Of a DNA stretch of 64,000 bases, positions 1 through 7,572 are shown in pieces. The notes beneath the pieces were generated by a model. It searched no databases. It saw only the letters and a program-made list of their open reading frames with translations, and was not told the origin of the DNA. Origin of the DNA: Paraglaciecola sp030730205 (GTDB taxonomy: Bacteria; Pseudomonadota; Gammaproteobacteria; Enterobacterales; Alteromonadaceae); assembly GCF_052119645.1 (NCBI RefSeq), contig NZ_JBGQOM010000005.1, forward strand, positions 62,001 through 126,000, given 5' to 3'. How positions within the stretch are numbered: position 1 is the first letter of the stretch; each line of letters begins with the position of its first letter. The translations under genes and the position numbers were made by a program.

Positions 1-161
1 GCAAAACGCCCGACCAATTGACCAATAGTATCAATGATCGTCGCATAACCGGGCACTGAACGCTGGATCATATCGGGGAAAACTTCCGCCACAGCTTGGT
101 CAAAACGAAAGGGTTCAATGGCTTGCGGTTGTGAATAAATGGCGTCTTTGCCTGAAAACAT
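1..161 (-). CDS. cmoA: carboxy-S-adenosyl-L-methionine synthase CmoA, N-terminal part
   Basis: The minus strand from an ATG at 161 runs open to the left edge and encodes 53 residues plus two bases. The stretch AEVFPDMIQRSVPGY (about residues 25-39) is a hallmark of the CmoA N-terminus. CmoA converts SAM and prephenate to carboxy-SAM, which CmoB uses to make 5-oxyacetic acid uridine at tRNA position 34. The SAM-binding core lies beyond the edge. An in-frame TGA upstream of the ATG limits the start; no strong Shine-Dalgarno is visible. A cmoB partner, if present, should follow to the left outside the window. Confidence 0.85.
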   Translation of the reverse strand, partial: MFSGKDAIYSQPQAIEPFRFDQAVAEVFPDMIQRSVPGYATIIDTIGQLVGRF

Positions 162-311
162 GAGCTTGCTTGTCTGACTTTGAAAAATAGGCGGCAATTC
201 TAACGTTCAAGTCCTGTTCAAGCAATTTCCTTTGAAACTTAATCACGGTGTTTAAGGCCTGCTCTTTTGTGACAAGAGATGAATACAGGGAGCTTATATT
301 TATATACACAT

Positions 312-340
312 AAAAAAACAGCCCATATAAAGGGCTGTTT
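312..340 (-). terminator. intrinsic terminator after fadE
   Basis: Stem AACAGCCC (317-324) pairs with GGGCTGTT (332-339) around a 7-nt loop. Read on the minus strand the stem is followed by a run of seven T. It lies just downstream of the fadE stop and before cmoA. Confidence 0.8.
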
Positions 341-358
341 GGTTAGACGTAAAAGCGC

Positions 359-2824
359 TTAAGCCGCTTCTGCTGACTTGGGTTTGCGTTTTGCTTTGGG
401 CTTTTGGCCTTCTTGTGCCAACTCACTTGGGTCAAAATCATCGACGTTAATAGTTCGTAAGCGACCTTGTTCTGTTGTTCTTAATAGTTCAGCTTGTTCC
501 TCGCTAAGAACACCTAGCTCTAGACCTTTATCTGCAATCTTATCCAAGTTGGTAAATGGGTAACGCTCTTTTGCCGCTTTACATACTTTGGTGTATAAGG
601 GCTCACTTGCGATAACATTTTCCAGAGTTTGCTCTAAATCACCCATTAACATCCCAGGTTCACGGGATAGAAACTGGCCTTTACCTAAGCGACTACGAGC
701 CTCACATGGGGTTTGTAGGATGGTGGCAATCGCATGATCTAATTGATCAGAGGGTTTAGTAAAACGTTTACCAAAGGGCATTATTACTAATTTTAGTGCC
801 TTACCTAACCAGTAGTTGGGGAAGTTATCCAGTAACTCTTCTAAAGACACTTCTAACTTATGCAAGGTGTCTTGCATCGCCCAATGCACCAATGGTAAAT
901 CTTCTGCTCTGCGGCCTTCATCATCAAAACGTTTCAGAACACAAGAGCCTAGATAAAGGTAACTGAGCAAATCACCTAGACGAGCGGAAATGCGCTCGCG
1001 GCGTTTTAATTCACCACCTAACACGCCCATAGCTACATCAGATAAAAAGGCCATGTTTGAACTGTAACGTTGCATTGCACGGTAATATTGGCTTGTTTCG
1101 TCCATAAAGGGTGCTCCCGCTAAACGAGCTCCCGTGATGGAAAACCAAAGGCTTCGGAAAAAGTTACTGATGGCAAAACCAATGTGGGCAAAGAGGGCGC
1201 TGTCAAATTCTGCTAAGCCCTGTTTTTCATCCGGATTATTGGCAGCAAATAACTCCTTCAATACAAATGGGTGGCAACGCATCGCGCCTTGGCCATAAAT
1301 CATCATGTTACGGGTTAGTATGTTTGCTCCTTCAACGGTAATTGCAATGGGGGCACCCTGATAGCCTCGGCCCAAGTAATTGTTTGGCCCAAGCATAATG
1401 CCCTTGCCGCCATGCACATCCATGGAGTCATTGACTAACTGACGCATTTTTTCAGTTAAATGATATTTACAGATAGCTGAGATGACCGAAGGCTTCTCAC
1501 CTAGATCAACCCCTTTAGTCGAAAACGAAGTGACCGCGTCCATTAAATAGGTGTTACCACCAATACGACCCAGCATTTCTTCGATGCCTTCCATACTGCC
1601 CACAGGGATTTTGAACTGACGACGGATTCGCGCGTACGCGCCTGTGGCTAATGCGATACTTTTTGCGCCACCGGCTGAGTTTGAAGGTAGGGTAATACAA
1701 CGTCCAACAGACAAACACTCCACTAACATACGCCAACCTTGACCAGCCATTTTTACCCCACCAATAATGTAATCAAGGGGAACAAAAATATCATTGCCAC
1801 GAATAGGTCCATTTTGGAAAGGCACATTTAAAGGAAAATGGCGATTGCCAATATCTAAGCCTTCTGTTTCTCTGGGCAAAAGCGCGCAGGTGATCCCGTA
1901 GTCTTTTTGATCGCCGAGCAAGCCTTCTGGATCAGACATCTTAAAGGCCAAACCGATTACCGTCGCGACAGGTGCTAAGGTAATATATCGTTTATCAAAG
2001 GTGAGTTTTAAACCAATGATTTCTTCCCCTTGCCATTGACCTTTGCACACAACACCAGTGTCGGGTAAAGAGCCTGCATCAGAGCCTGCCTCTGGTCCTG
2101 TTAAAGCAAAACAGGGGATTTCTTCGCCGGTGGCAAGGCGGGGTAAGTAATGATTTTGTTGTTCGGGCGTGCCGTAATGCTGTAAGAGCTCACCTGGACC
2201 AAGCGAGTTAGGTACGCCAACGGTGGTAGCGAGTACCGCACTGACGCCAGATAATTTCTGCAGTACTCTTGATTGTGCATAAGCAGAAAAATCTAAACCA
2301 CCGTATTCTTTTTTGATGATCATGGCAAAAAACTTATTGTCTTTTAAGTATTGCCATACTTCAGGCGATAAGTCAGCACGGGTATGGGTTACGTCCCAGT
2401 CATTACACATGCGACATACTTCTTCCACCGGCCCGTCTAAGAAAGCTTGTTCTTCAGCAGTTAATCGAGCTTGCGGTATGTTGTGCAACACTTGCCAATT
2501 TGGATTGCCACTAAAAATTTCTCCATCCCACCAAACCGTACCGGCGTCGATAGCGTCTTTTTCAGTGCTCGACATCTCTGGCATAATCTTTTTATATAAT
2601 TTTAGGATAGGCGAGGTGAGATATTGCACACGAATAGATTCAATATTTAAGGGGATGGCGATAATAAGATAAAGTAGCCAAGTAAACCCACCTACTATAC
2701 CCATTACACTACCAAATACTAAAGCTGCAAACATTGCAACCGTAGCGTTGAACATGCTCATGCGATAGTAACTCACCGCACCAAAGGCAATAACGATTAA
2801 TAATAACCACAATAAAAATTGCAT
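359..2824 (-). CDS. fadE: long-chain acyl-CoA dehydrogenase FadE
   Basis: This 821-residue protein catalyses the first step of beta-oxidation, acyl-CoA to trans-2-enoyl-CoA, with FAD. The N-terminus carries two hydrophobic segments (about residues 4-60), so it is probably attached to the inner membrane as in E. coli FadE (814 aa). The flavin/substrate region shows ALTGPEAGSDAGS, and the C-terminal third matches the FadE-specific extension rather than an ordinary short acyl-CoA dehydrogenase. The frame is open to a TTG at 2836, but the ATG at 2824 is preferred because a GGAG motif sits 6 nt ahead of it. The gene is monocistronic, with a terminator at 312-340 and a FadR-type palindrome at 2843-2853 just upstream. 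Confidence 0.95.
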   Translation of the reverse strand: MQFLLWLLLIVIAFGAVSYYRMSMFNATVAMFAALVFGSVMGIVGGFTWLLYLIIAIPLNIESIRVQYLTSPILKLYKKIMPEMSSTEKDAIDAGTVWWDGEIFSGNPNWQVLHNIPQARLTAEEQAFLDGPVEEVCRMCNDWDVTHTRADLSPEVWQYLKDNKFFAMIIKKEYGGLDFSAYAQSRVLQKLSGVSAVLATTVGVPNSLGPGELLQHYGTPEQQNHYLPRLATGEEIPCFALTGPEAGSDAGSLPDTGVVCKGQWQGEEIIGLKLTFDKRYITLAPVATVIGLAFKMSDPEGLLGDQKDYGITCALLPRETEGLDIGNRHFPLNVPFQNGPIRGNDIFVPLDYIIGGVKMAGQGWRMLVECLSVGRCITLPSNSAGGAKSIALATGAYARIRRQFKIPVGSMEGIEEMLGRIGGNTYLMDAVTSFSTKGVDLGEKPSVISAICKYHLTEKMRQLVNDSMDVHGGKGIMLGPNNYLGRGYQGAPIAITVEGANILTRNMMIYGQGAMRCHPFVLKELFAANNPDEKQGLAEFDSALFAHIGFAISNFFRSLWFSITGARLAGAPFMDETSQYYRAMQRYSSNMAFLSDVAMGVLGGELKRRERISARLGDLLSYLYLGSCVLKRFDDEGRRAEDLPLVHWAMQDTLHKLEVSLEELLDNFPNYWLGKALKLVIMPFGKRFTKPSDQLDHAIATILQTPCEARSRLGKGQFLSREPGMLMGDLEQTLENVIASEPLYTKVCKAAKERYPFTNLDKIADKGLELGVLSEEQAELLRTTEQGRLRTINVDDFDPSELAQEGQKPKAKRKPKSAEAA

Positions 2825-2842
2825 ATTTAGCTCCAAATTTAC

Positions 2843-2853
2843 AGGTCAGACCT
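2843..2853. promoter_or_regulatory. FadR-type operator upstream of fadE
   Basis: The 11-bp perfect palindrome AGGTCAGACCT is centred 24 bp before the fadE ATG. It contains the GGTCNGACC core of the enterobacterial FadR operator. Its position would block transcription near the start point, as expected for repression relieved by long-chain acyl-CoA. The match is seen in the sequence; FadR itself is not in the window. Confidence 0.7.
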
Positions 2854-2990
2854 CGACGCCAAGTTATAATCTTGTCAACAAAAGATCAACCAGAATGCGT
2901 CAATATATTTACATCATTTTTGGTCGCTGGCAGGTCATGCGCTGCAACAGATGTGAAATAATGTTAATAGGTACGTTAGATAGTATAGAA

Positions 2991-3038
2991 AGGATGGGGC
3001 ATTTGCCTAAGTTTTTGCGCAGGCATGTTTCCCATCCT
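2991..3038. terminator. nested hairpin downstream of DUF3108 gene
   Basis: Outer arms AGGATGGG (2991-2998) and CCCATCCT (3031-3038) enclose an inner GCCT/AGGC pair. On the minus strand the outer stem is followed by TTTCTAT, a weak T-tract. It lies 10 bp after the stop of the DUF3108 gene and may end the purMN transcript or protect its 3' end. Confidence 0.4.
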
Positions 3039-3048
3039 ATTTGCGTCA

Positions 3049-3849
3049 CTAAGAAGTGGAACTTGAATATTTACTGAGCTTGATATCGCCTTGTTCCTCA
3101 CCGTCTTTAAACTGCTGGAGCCTAACAAGTTGAAAGTTGAGAGCGGGTGAGAACCAAGCAAAGGTACTCCGGCTTGAGTTCTCTCTAACAATGCCTACTT
3201 TGATCGCGTCGATATCACCGAAAGGTAATGACAGAGACTCTTTACCTAGAACTTGCATTTGATATTCACGGTATTGCCCTCTGTCATTAATCACGCGGTA
3301 GTCAAAACTAGTCTTGCCTCTGGCAAGTTGGGCTTGTAAATCAAGGCGATAGAGCTGATTGTCAAGCTGATTTTCGAGCGGAAAACTAGGGCGATCATTT
3401 ACTAAAATCTTACCTTTTTCGTGGTCAAATTCAATCCTGGTATGCTTGTCTGAACCAGTGCCTGTACGTTTAAAGACGTAACTTTGCGGAATAATTTGAC
3501 CATCGTCTACTTCGAAATAGCTGGTTTCTTTGCGTTTATCAGACAAGAAAAAAATCGAAACGCTGGAACTGTAATCGAGACGATATTGATTACCTTCTAA
3601 TTTGCTTAACGCCAAATTTGCCCGGCCCAATTCTTTGCCAAAGCGATAGGCTTTGAATTCAGCAGCGAAACTACTAAAGGGGTCGATCACGGTCGTACTT
3701 TCTACAACCGCAGGTTCGTTTGGTTTATCTTCCATTACAGAGTGCAGCTCAGCTTCCTGAGCGGACAAGGTTAGTGTAAAAACACTACAGCAAATAAAAA
3801 GTAGTCTCTTAATCTGCTGCGTAACCTTGCTCTTCGAGTTCAGTACCAT
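3049..3849 (-). CDS. DUF3108 family secreted protein
   Basis: A 266-residue protein with a basic N-terminus and hydrophobic stretch (about residues 14-30) consistent with a signal peptide. The body matches the DUF3108 family in length and in beta-rich motifs such as YRFGKELGRANLAL and the late TFAWFSPALNFQLVRL. The family is periplasmic or envelope-linked and of unknown function. The start overlaps the last 41 bp of purN in another frame, so it is probably translated from the purM-purN transcript. The exact start is uncertain, but the predicted signal peptide supports an initiation inside purN. Confidence 0.75.
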   Translation of the reverse strand: MVLNSKSKVTQQIKRLLFICCSVFTLTLSAQEAELHSVMEDKPNEPAVVESTTVIDPFSSFAAEFKAYRFGKELGRANLALSKLEGNQYRLDYSSSVSIFFLSDKRKETSYFEVDDGQIIPQSYVFKRTGTGSDKHTRIEFDHEKGKILVNDRPSFPLENQLDNQLYRLDLQAQLARGKTSFDYRVINDRGQYREYQMQVLGKESLSLPFGDIDAIKVGIVRENSSRSTFAWFSPALNFQLVRLQQFKDGEEQGDIKLSKYSSSTS

Positions 3850-4459
3850 CTAAAAACGCCTTATTATTGTGCATGGTAAGTCTATCCTGACAAAACCATT
3901 TTACTACTAATGGATACATCTGACGTTCTTGCACGATCACACGTTCGGCTAGTTCTTCTGCATCTTGGTTGTCAAAAATCGGAACTTTTGATTGCAAAAT
4001 CACCGGGCCATCGTCTAAATCAGCGGTAACAAAATGAACAGATGCACCGTGTTCTTGGTCGTTAGCATCAATTGCGCGTTGATGCGTGTGCAAACCTTTG
4101 TACTTCGGCAACAAAGATGGGTGAATGTTCAACATCTTACCTTGAAAATGTTCAACAAAATCACGACTTAAGATCCGCATAAAGCCAGCAAGTACAATAA
4201 GATCGGGAGCATACTCAGTAATTTGACTGTACAATTGTTCATCGTAATCTTCTCTGCTGGTATAGGGTTTAGGATCAACAAATACCGCCGGAATGTTCGC
4301 GTTTTTAGCTCGCTGTAGACCATAAGCATCAGCTTTGTTAGAAAAAACGGCAGTGATTCTTCCTGGTATTTTGCCTTGCTCACAGGCGTCGATAATAGCC
4401 TGTAAGTTAGACCCATTACCCGACACCAATACCACGATGGATTTTGTACTTTTTGTCAC
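3809..4459 (-). CDS. purN: phosphoribosylglycinamide formyltransferase PurN
   Basis: PurN transfers the formyl group of 10-formyl-THF to GAR in purine synthesis. The 216 residues match E. coli PurN (212). Visible hallmarks are the nucleotide loop SGNGSNLQAIIDAC near the N-terminus, the catalytic LNIHPSLLPKYKG segment (Asn/His), and the HGASVHFVTADLDDGPVI signature with its Asp. The GTG start directly abuts the purM TAA, so the pair is translationally coupled. The 3' end overlaps the DUF3108 gene. Confidence 0.95.
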   Translation of the reverse strand: MTKSTKSIVVLVSGNGSNLQAIIDACEQGKIPGRITAVFSNKADAYGLQRAKNANIPAVFVDPKPYTSREDYDEQLYSQITEYAPDLIVLAGFMRILSRDFVEHFQGKMLNIHPSLLPKYKGLHTHQRAIDANDQEHGASVHFVTADLDDGPVILQSKVPIFDNQDAEELAERVIVQERQMYPLVVKWFCQDRLTMHNNKAFLDGTELEEQGYAAD

Positions 4460-5503
4460 TTAGTTAATCTCTACTTGTTGCTCTGTTTCAGCATCGCGGT
4501 GAGCGATTTGACCAATTTTCCAAGCAGTTTCGCCTAAGTCGTTGAGGATCGTTAAGGCTTTGTCTACGTTTTCTGCTTTTAAGGCGATGATAAGCCCAAC
4601 GCCACAATTAAACGTGCGATACATTTCGTGGGTGGTGACATTGCCTTTTTTCTGTAGCCAATTAAATATTTCAGGCCATTGCCAGCTACTTCCGTCAATA
4701 ATTGCTTTTGCATCGCTGGGCAATACTCGAGGAATGTTTTCCCAAAAGCCACCACCGGTGATGTGAGAAATAGCATTCACTTCGACTTGTTCTAATAGAT
4801 TCAATACATTTTTTACGTAGATACGGGTCGGCTCTAACAATATGTCACCAATGGTACTACCTTCAAAAACTTCTTCTGTTGAACTACCAGAGACTTCAAT
4901 TATTTTACGAATCAACGAATAACCATTGGAGTGAGGACCTGAAGAGGCCAGGGCAATTAATGCATCACCGGCTTGGACTTTGCTGCCGTCAATCACATCA
5001 TCGGCTTCAACGACACCCACACAAAATCCAGCTACGTCATAATCTTCACCGTGATACATGCCAGGCATTTCTGCTGTTTCGCCACCGACTAGGGCACAAC
5101 CGGCTAGCTCACACCCTTGACCTATGCCTGTTACGACTTCGGCTGCGGTATCGACATTTAACTTACCTGTCGCATAATAGTCGAGAAAGAACAGTGGCTC
5201 AGCGCCTTGTACGATGAGGTCATTAACACACATAGCGACTAAATCTATGCCAATGCCTTGGTGTTTTTTCAGATCCATGGCAAGACGTAGTTTGGTGCCA
5301 ACCCCGTCGGTCCCAGACACCAATAAAGGCTTGCGATATTTTTCAGGCAGTGCACACAAAGCGCCAAAACCACCTAATCCACCTCTCACTTCAGGACGTT
5401 GCGTTTTCTTAGCTACCGATTTAATTCTATCAACGAGTTGGTTACCCGCATCAATATCGACACCTGCGTCTTTATAGCTTAATGATGAATTGTTTTCGCT
5501 CAC
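4460..5503 (-). CDS. purM: phosphoribosylformylglycinamidine cyclo-ligase PurM
   Basis: PurM closes the imidazole ring by converting FGAM to AIR with ATP. The N-terminus SLSYKDAGVDIDAG, the GGFGALC segment and the SGTDGVGTKL loop identify it clearly. A longer open frame reaches 5572, but I choose the GTG at 5503 because it yields 347 aa (E. coli 345), begins SENNSSLSYKDAG like homologues, and has GGGGT about 8 nt upstream. It is the first gene of purM-purN-DUF3108. An inverted repeat at 5573-5600 lies in the divergent spacer. Confidence 0.95.
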   Translation of the reverse strand: MSENNSSLSYKDAGVDIDAGNQLVDRIKSVAKKTQRPEVRGGLGGFGALCALPEKYRKPLLVSGTDGVGTKLRLAMDLKKHQGIGIDLVAMCVNDLIVQGAEPLFFLDYYATGKLNVDTAAEVVTGIGQGCELAGCALVGGETAEMPGMYHGEDYDVAGFCVGVVEADDVIDGSKVQAGDALIALASSGPHSNGYSLIRKIIEVSGSSTEEVFEGSTIGDILLEPTRIYVKNVLNLLEQVEVNAISHITGGGFWENIPRVLPSDAKAIIDGSSWQWPEIFNWLQKKGNVTTHEMYRTFNCGVGLIIALKAENVDKALTILNDLGETAWKIGQIAHRDAETEQQVEIN

Positions 5504-5572
5504 GTCTTTACCCCAAAAGTAACCACAGAAAAAAAGAGCCGCGATTTTAGCAGCTTGCTTGATTAATACCAA

Positions 5573-5600
5573 TCACAACAACAGTGATTTTTTGTTGTGA
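5573..5600. repeat. inverted repeat in purM / DUF2066 divergent spacer
   Basis: Perfect 9-bp arms TCACAACAA (5573-5581) and TTGTTGTGA (5592-5600) are separated by 10 nt. It sits 70 bp upstream of the purM start and 83 bp before the opposite gene, so it could be an operator for either. It does not match the PurR consensus. Confidence 0.45.
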
Positions 5601-5682
5601 AACAAAAGGTGAATTTTTCGAGCAAATACAGGACAATGACGCCTGAAATTTTTGTCTAGTGGTAAAGGAGAACGGGTACCAG

Positions 5683-6774
5683 ATGTCATCAGTTATATTT
5701 TTACGCCAAATTGTGATGTGTACCTTATTGTCAATGCTGTTTTTTGCATCGGCCTCAGCGGTGGTTATTGAGGATCTTTATGACGCCAAAGTGCCAGTGA
5801 CAGACCAAGCTGAAGCAACCCAGAATAAAGCCATTAAACAAGCACTCAAACAAGTTTTTGTTAAGGTTAGTGGTTCGCAAACCCTGCTTAATGATGAAAA
5901 GATTGTGAAACACCTTAGTAGGGCATCTACCTTAATTCGCTCATACAGTTACGAGAGAAAGTTGAATCAACTTTTCTTAGTGGTCAATTTTGACCAAGAA
6001 AAAATTCAGAATGCATTAAGAACTGCTGGGTTTGCTGTGTGGGATAAGCGTCGCCCCGATACCTTGCTGTGGTTAGCTATTGAAGATAAACAGCAAGATA
6101 AATACATTTTAAATGCTGACAATCAGCCTATGTTTGTGCAGCGTCTAATTGAGCAAGCTCAAATCCGTGGCATTAGAGTGGGCTTCCCTTTGTGGGACTT
6201 AAACGATATGCAGTTAGTCGATGTTTATACAATTTGGGGTGGTTTTGCTCAGCAAATAGCCAGTGCAAGTGAACGATACGATCATAAAACGCTGCTATCA
6301 GCGCGAATTTATTTTGAGTCAATTGACCCAAGTAATGATAATAGTGGTAAACAACAATGGCTAGCAGATTGGACGATGTCAGATAATGGTCAAGTAACAA
6401 ATGGCCAAGTGAGTGGGCCTCAGTCTGACTTACTGGCTGACGAAATTATTAATGTGGTGGCGCAGCAATTGTCGGATAAATACGCCATTAGTCAGCAGAA
6501 TCGTTTACTGAATGCGGTCACAACGAAAATTGTTATTAATAACGTGAACGCTATTAGTCGTTATGCTGCGGTGCTAAAATTTTTGAATGGTTTGAGTGTC
6601 GTGTCAAAGGCCACCTTGATTTCTCAGCAAGGTGAAAAGGCGACATTTGAATTAGAATTGTTAGGCAATACTGACGACTTACTCAATACGTTTCGCTTAG
6701 ATAATATTATTACACCGGTGAGCAGTTCCCTAGAGCAAGAGCAAACTAACTTGGAATTTAAGTGGGCCAACTAA
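5683..6774 (+). CDS. DUF2066 domain-containing exported protein
   Basis: A 363-residue protein of the DUF2066 family, found next to hda and purM in many marine gammaproteobacteria; its function is unknown. A signal peptide is obvious (hydrophobic stretch about residues 4-25, ending ASASA). The mature part begins with a conserved stretch containing DLYDAKVPV and many Gln/Asn residues. The ATG at 5683 places the signal peptide at the N-terminus, with AAGGAG 12 nt ahead; a GTG at 5659 in the same frame would include that Shine-Dalgarno and is less likely. The TAA overlaps the hda ATG by one base, so the two are coupled. Confidence 0.8.
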   Translation: MSSVIFLRQIVMCTLLSMLFFASASAVVIEDLYDAKVPVTDQAEATQNKAIKQALKQVFVKVSGSQTLLNDEKIVKHLSRASTLIRSYSYERKLNQLFLVVNFDQEKIQNALRTAGFAVWDKRRPDTLLWLAIEDKQQDKYILNADNQPMFVQRLIEQAQIRGIRVGFPLWDLNDMQLVDVYTIWGGFAQQIASASERYDHKTLLSARIYFESIDPSNDNSGKQQWLADWTMSDNGQVTNGQVSGPQSDLLADEIINVVAQQLSDKYAISQQNRLLNAVTTKIVINNVNAISRYAAVLKFLNGLSVVSKATLISQQGEKATFELELLGNTDDLLNTFRLDNIITPVSSSLEQEQTNLEFKWAN

Positions 6775-7484
6775 TGAGTAAGCAGCTTTCACTGCCGGTA
6801 TCATTAAAGGATGAGGTAACCTTTGACAACTTTATTGTGGGTGAAAACCAACAGTTAGTCAGTCACTTACAACAACTAATCTTCAATCAAGACAACGCTC
6901 AGCCACTGCCGTGGTTAACTTACTTCTTTGCTGAAACGGGACTGGGAAAAAGTCATCTATTGTTTTCTATGTGTTATTTAGCAGAACAGCAAAATAAGAG
7001 TTGTGTGTATCTTAGTTTTAAAGATAAAGACTATTTAGCCGTAGAAATGTTGGAAGGTTTGGAGTTATACGATCTAGTTTGTTTTGACGACGTTGAACTC
7101 GTCGAAGATGAACTCGAATGGCAAGTGGCCTTGTTTGATCTCATCAACAGAGTAAAAGAGCATGGTCACAGCCGACTGGTTGTTGCTGGTCGTTACGGTT
7201 TGCAGGCCTTACCTCTGCAACTACCTGATTTAGTCTCGCGTTTGAGTTGGGGAGTGAGCTTTCGTCTGGCGCCTTTAGAAGACGCCGAGCGCTGCGATGC
7301 TATTATCATTCGCGCTGAACAACGGGGGCTGAGTATGTCGATGGAAGTTGCTCGATTTTTAATTAATCACTTGCAACGAGATTTACCTGCTTTGATGCAA
7401 AGTTTAGATAAACTCGACGAGTTCTCGCTGCAGCAGCAACGAAAACTCACCATACCTTTTGTGAAATCTACCTTAAAGCTCTAG
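6774..7484 (+). CDS. hda: DnaA regulatory inactivator Hda
   Basis: Hda joins the DNA-loaded beta clamp and stimulates ATP hydrolysis on DnaA to prevent over-initiation. The 236 residues fit E. coli Hda (233). The N-terminal QLSLPV is the clamp-binding motif, GLGKSHLLF is the Walker A loop, and the C-terminus RKLTIPFVK is nearly identical to the E. coli protein. The ATG at 6774 overlaps the upstream stop (TAATG), giving translational coupling. A GTG 12 nt earlier is in frame but would add residues before the clamp motif. Confidence 0.93.
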   Translation: MSKQLSLPVSLKDEVTFDNFIVGENQQLVSHLQQLIFNQDNAQPLPWLTYFFAETGLGKSHLLFSMCYLAEQQNKSCVYLSFKDKDYLAVEMLEGLELYDLVCFDDVELVEDELEWQVALFDLINRVKEHGHSRLVVAGRYGLQALPLQLPDLVSRLSWGVSFRLAPLEDAERCDAIIIRAEQRGLSMSMEVARFLINHLQRDLPALMQSLDKLDEFSLQQQRKLTIPFVKSTLKL

Positions 7485-7544
7485 CTTATTTACGCACTCG
7501 TGAAAAAGCCATATCAGTACCCTAACAACATCGCTCAGACAGAC

Positions 7545-7570
7545 TCACCTTAACGATTGAAGGTGATTTC
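7545..7570 (+). terminator. hairpin between hda and metallopeptidase gene
   Basis: TCACCTT (7545-7551) pairs with AAGGTGA (7560-7566), 8-nt loop, followed by TTTCT on the plus strand. It separates two convergent genes and may end hda transcripts; the T-tract is short. Confidence 0.45.
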
Positions 7571-7572
7571 TC

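Noticed and set aside
115..309. 64-codon minus-strand open frame beside cmoA
   Set aside because: It overlaps the true cmoA start in another frame and shows no recognisable motif.
5504..5572. N-terminal extension of purM to an upstream start
   Set aside because: The extra 23 residues are absent from homologues and the internal GTG has a good ribosome binding site.
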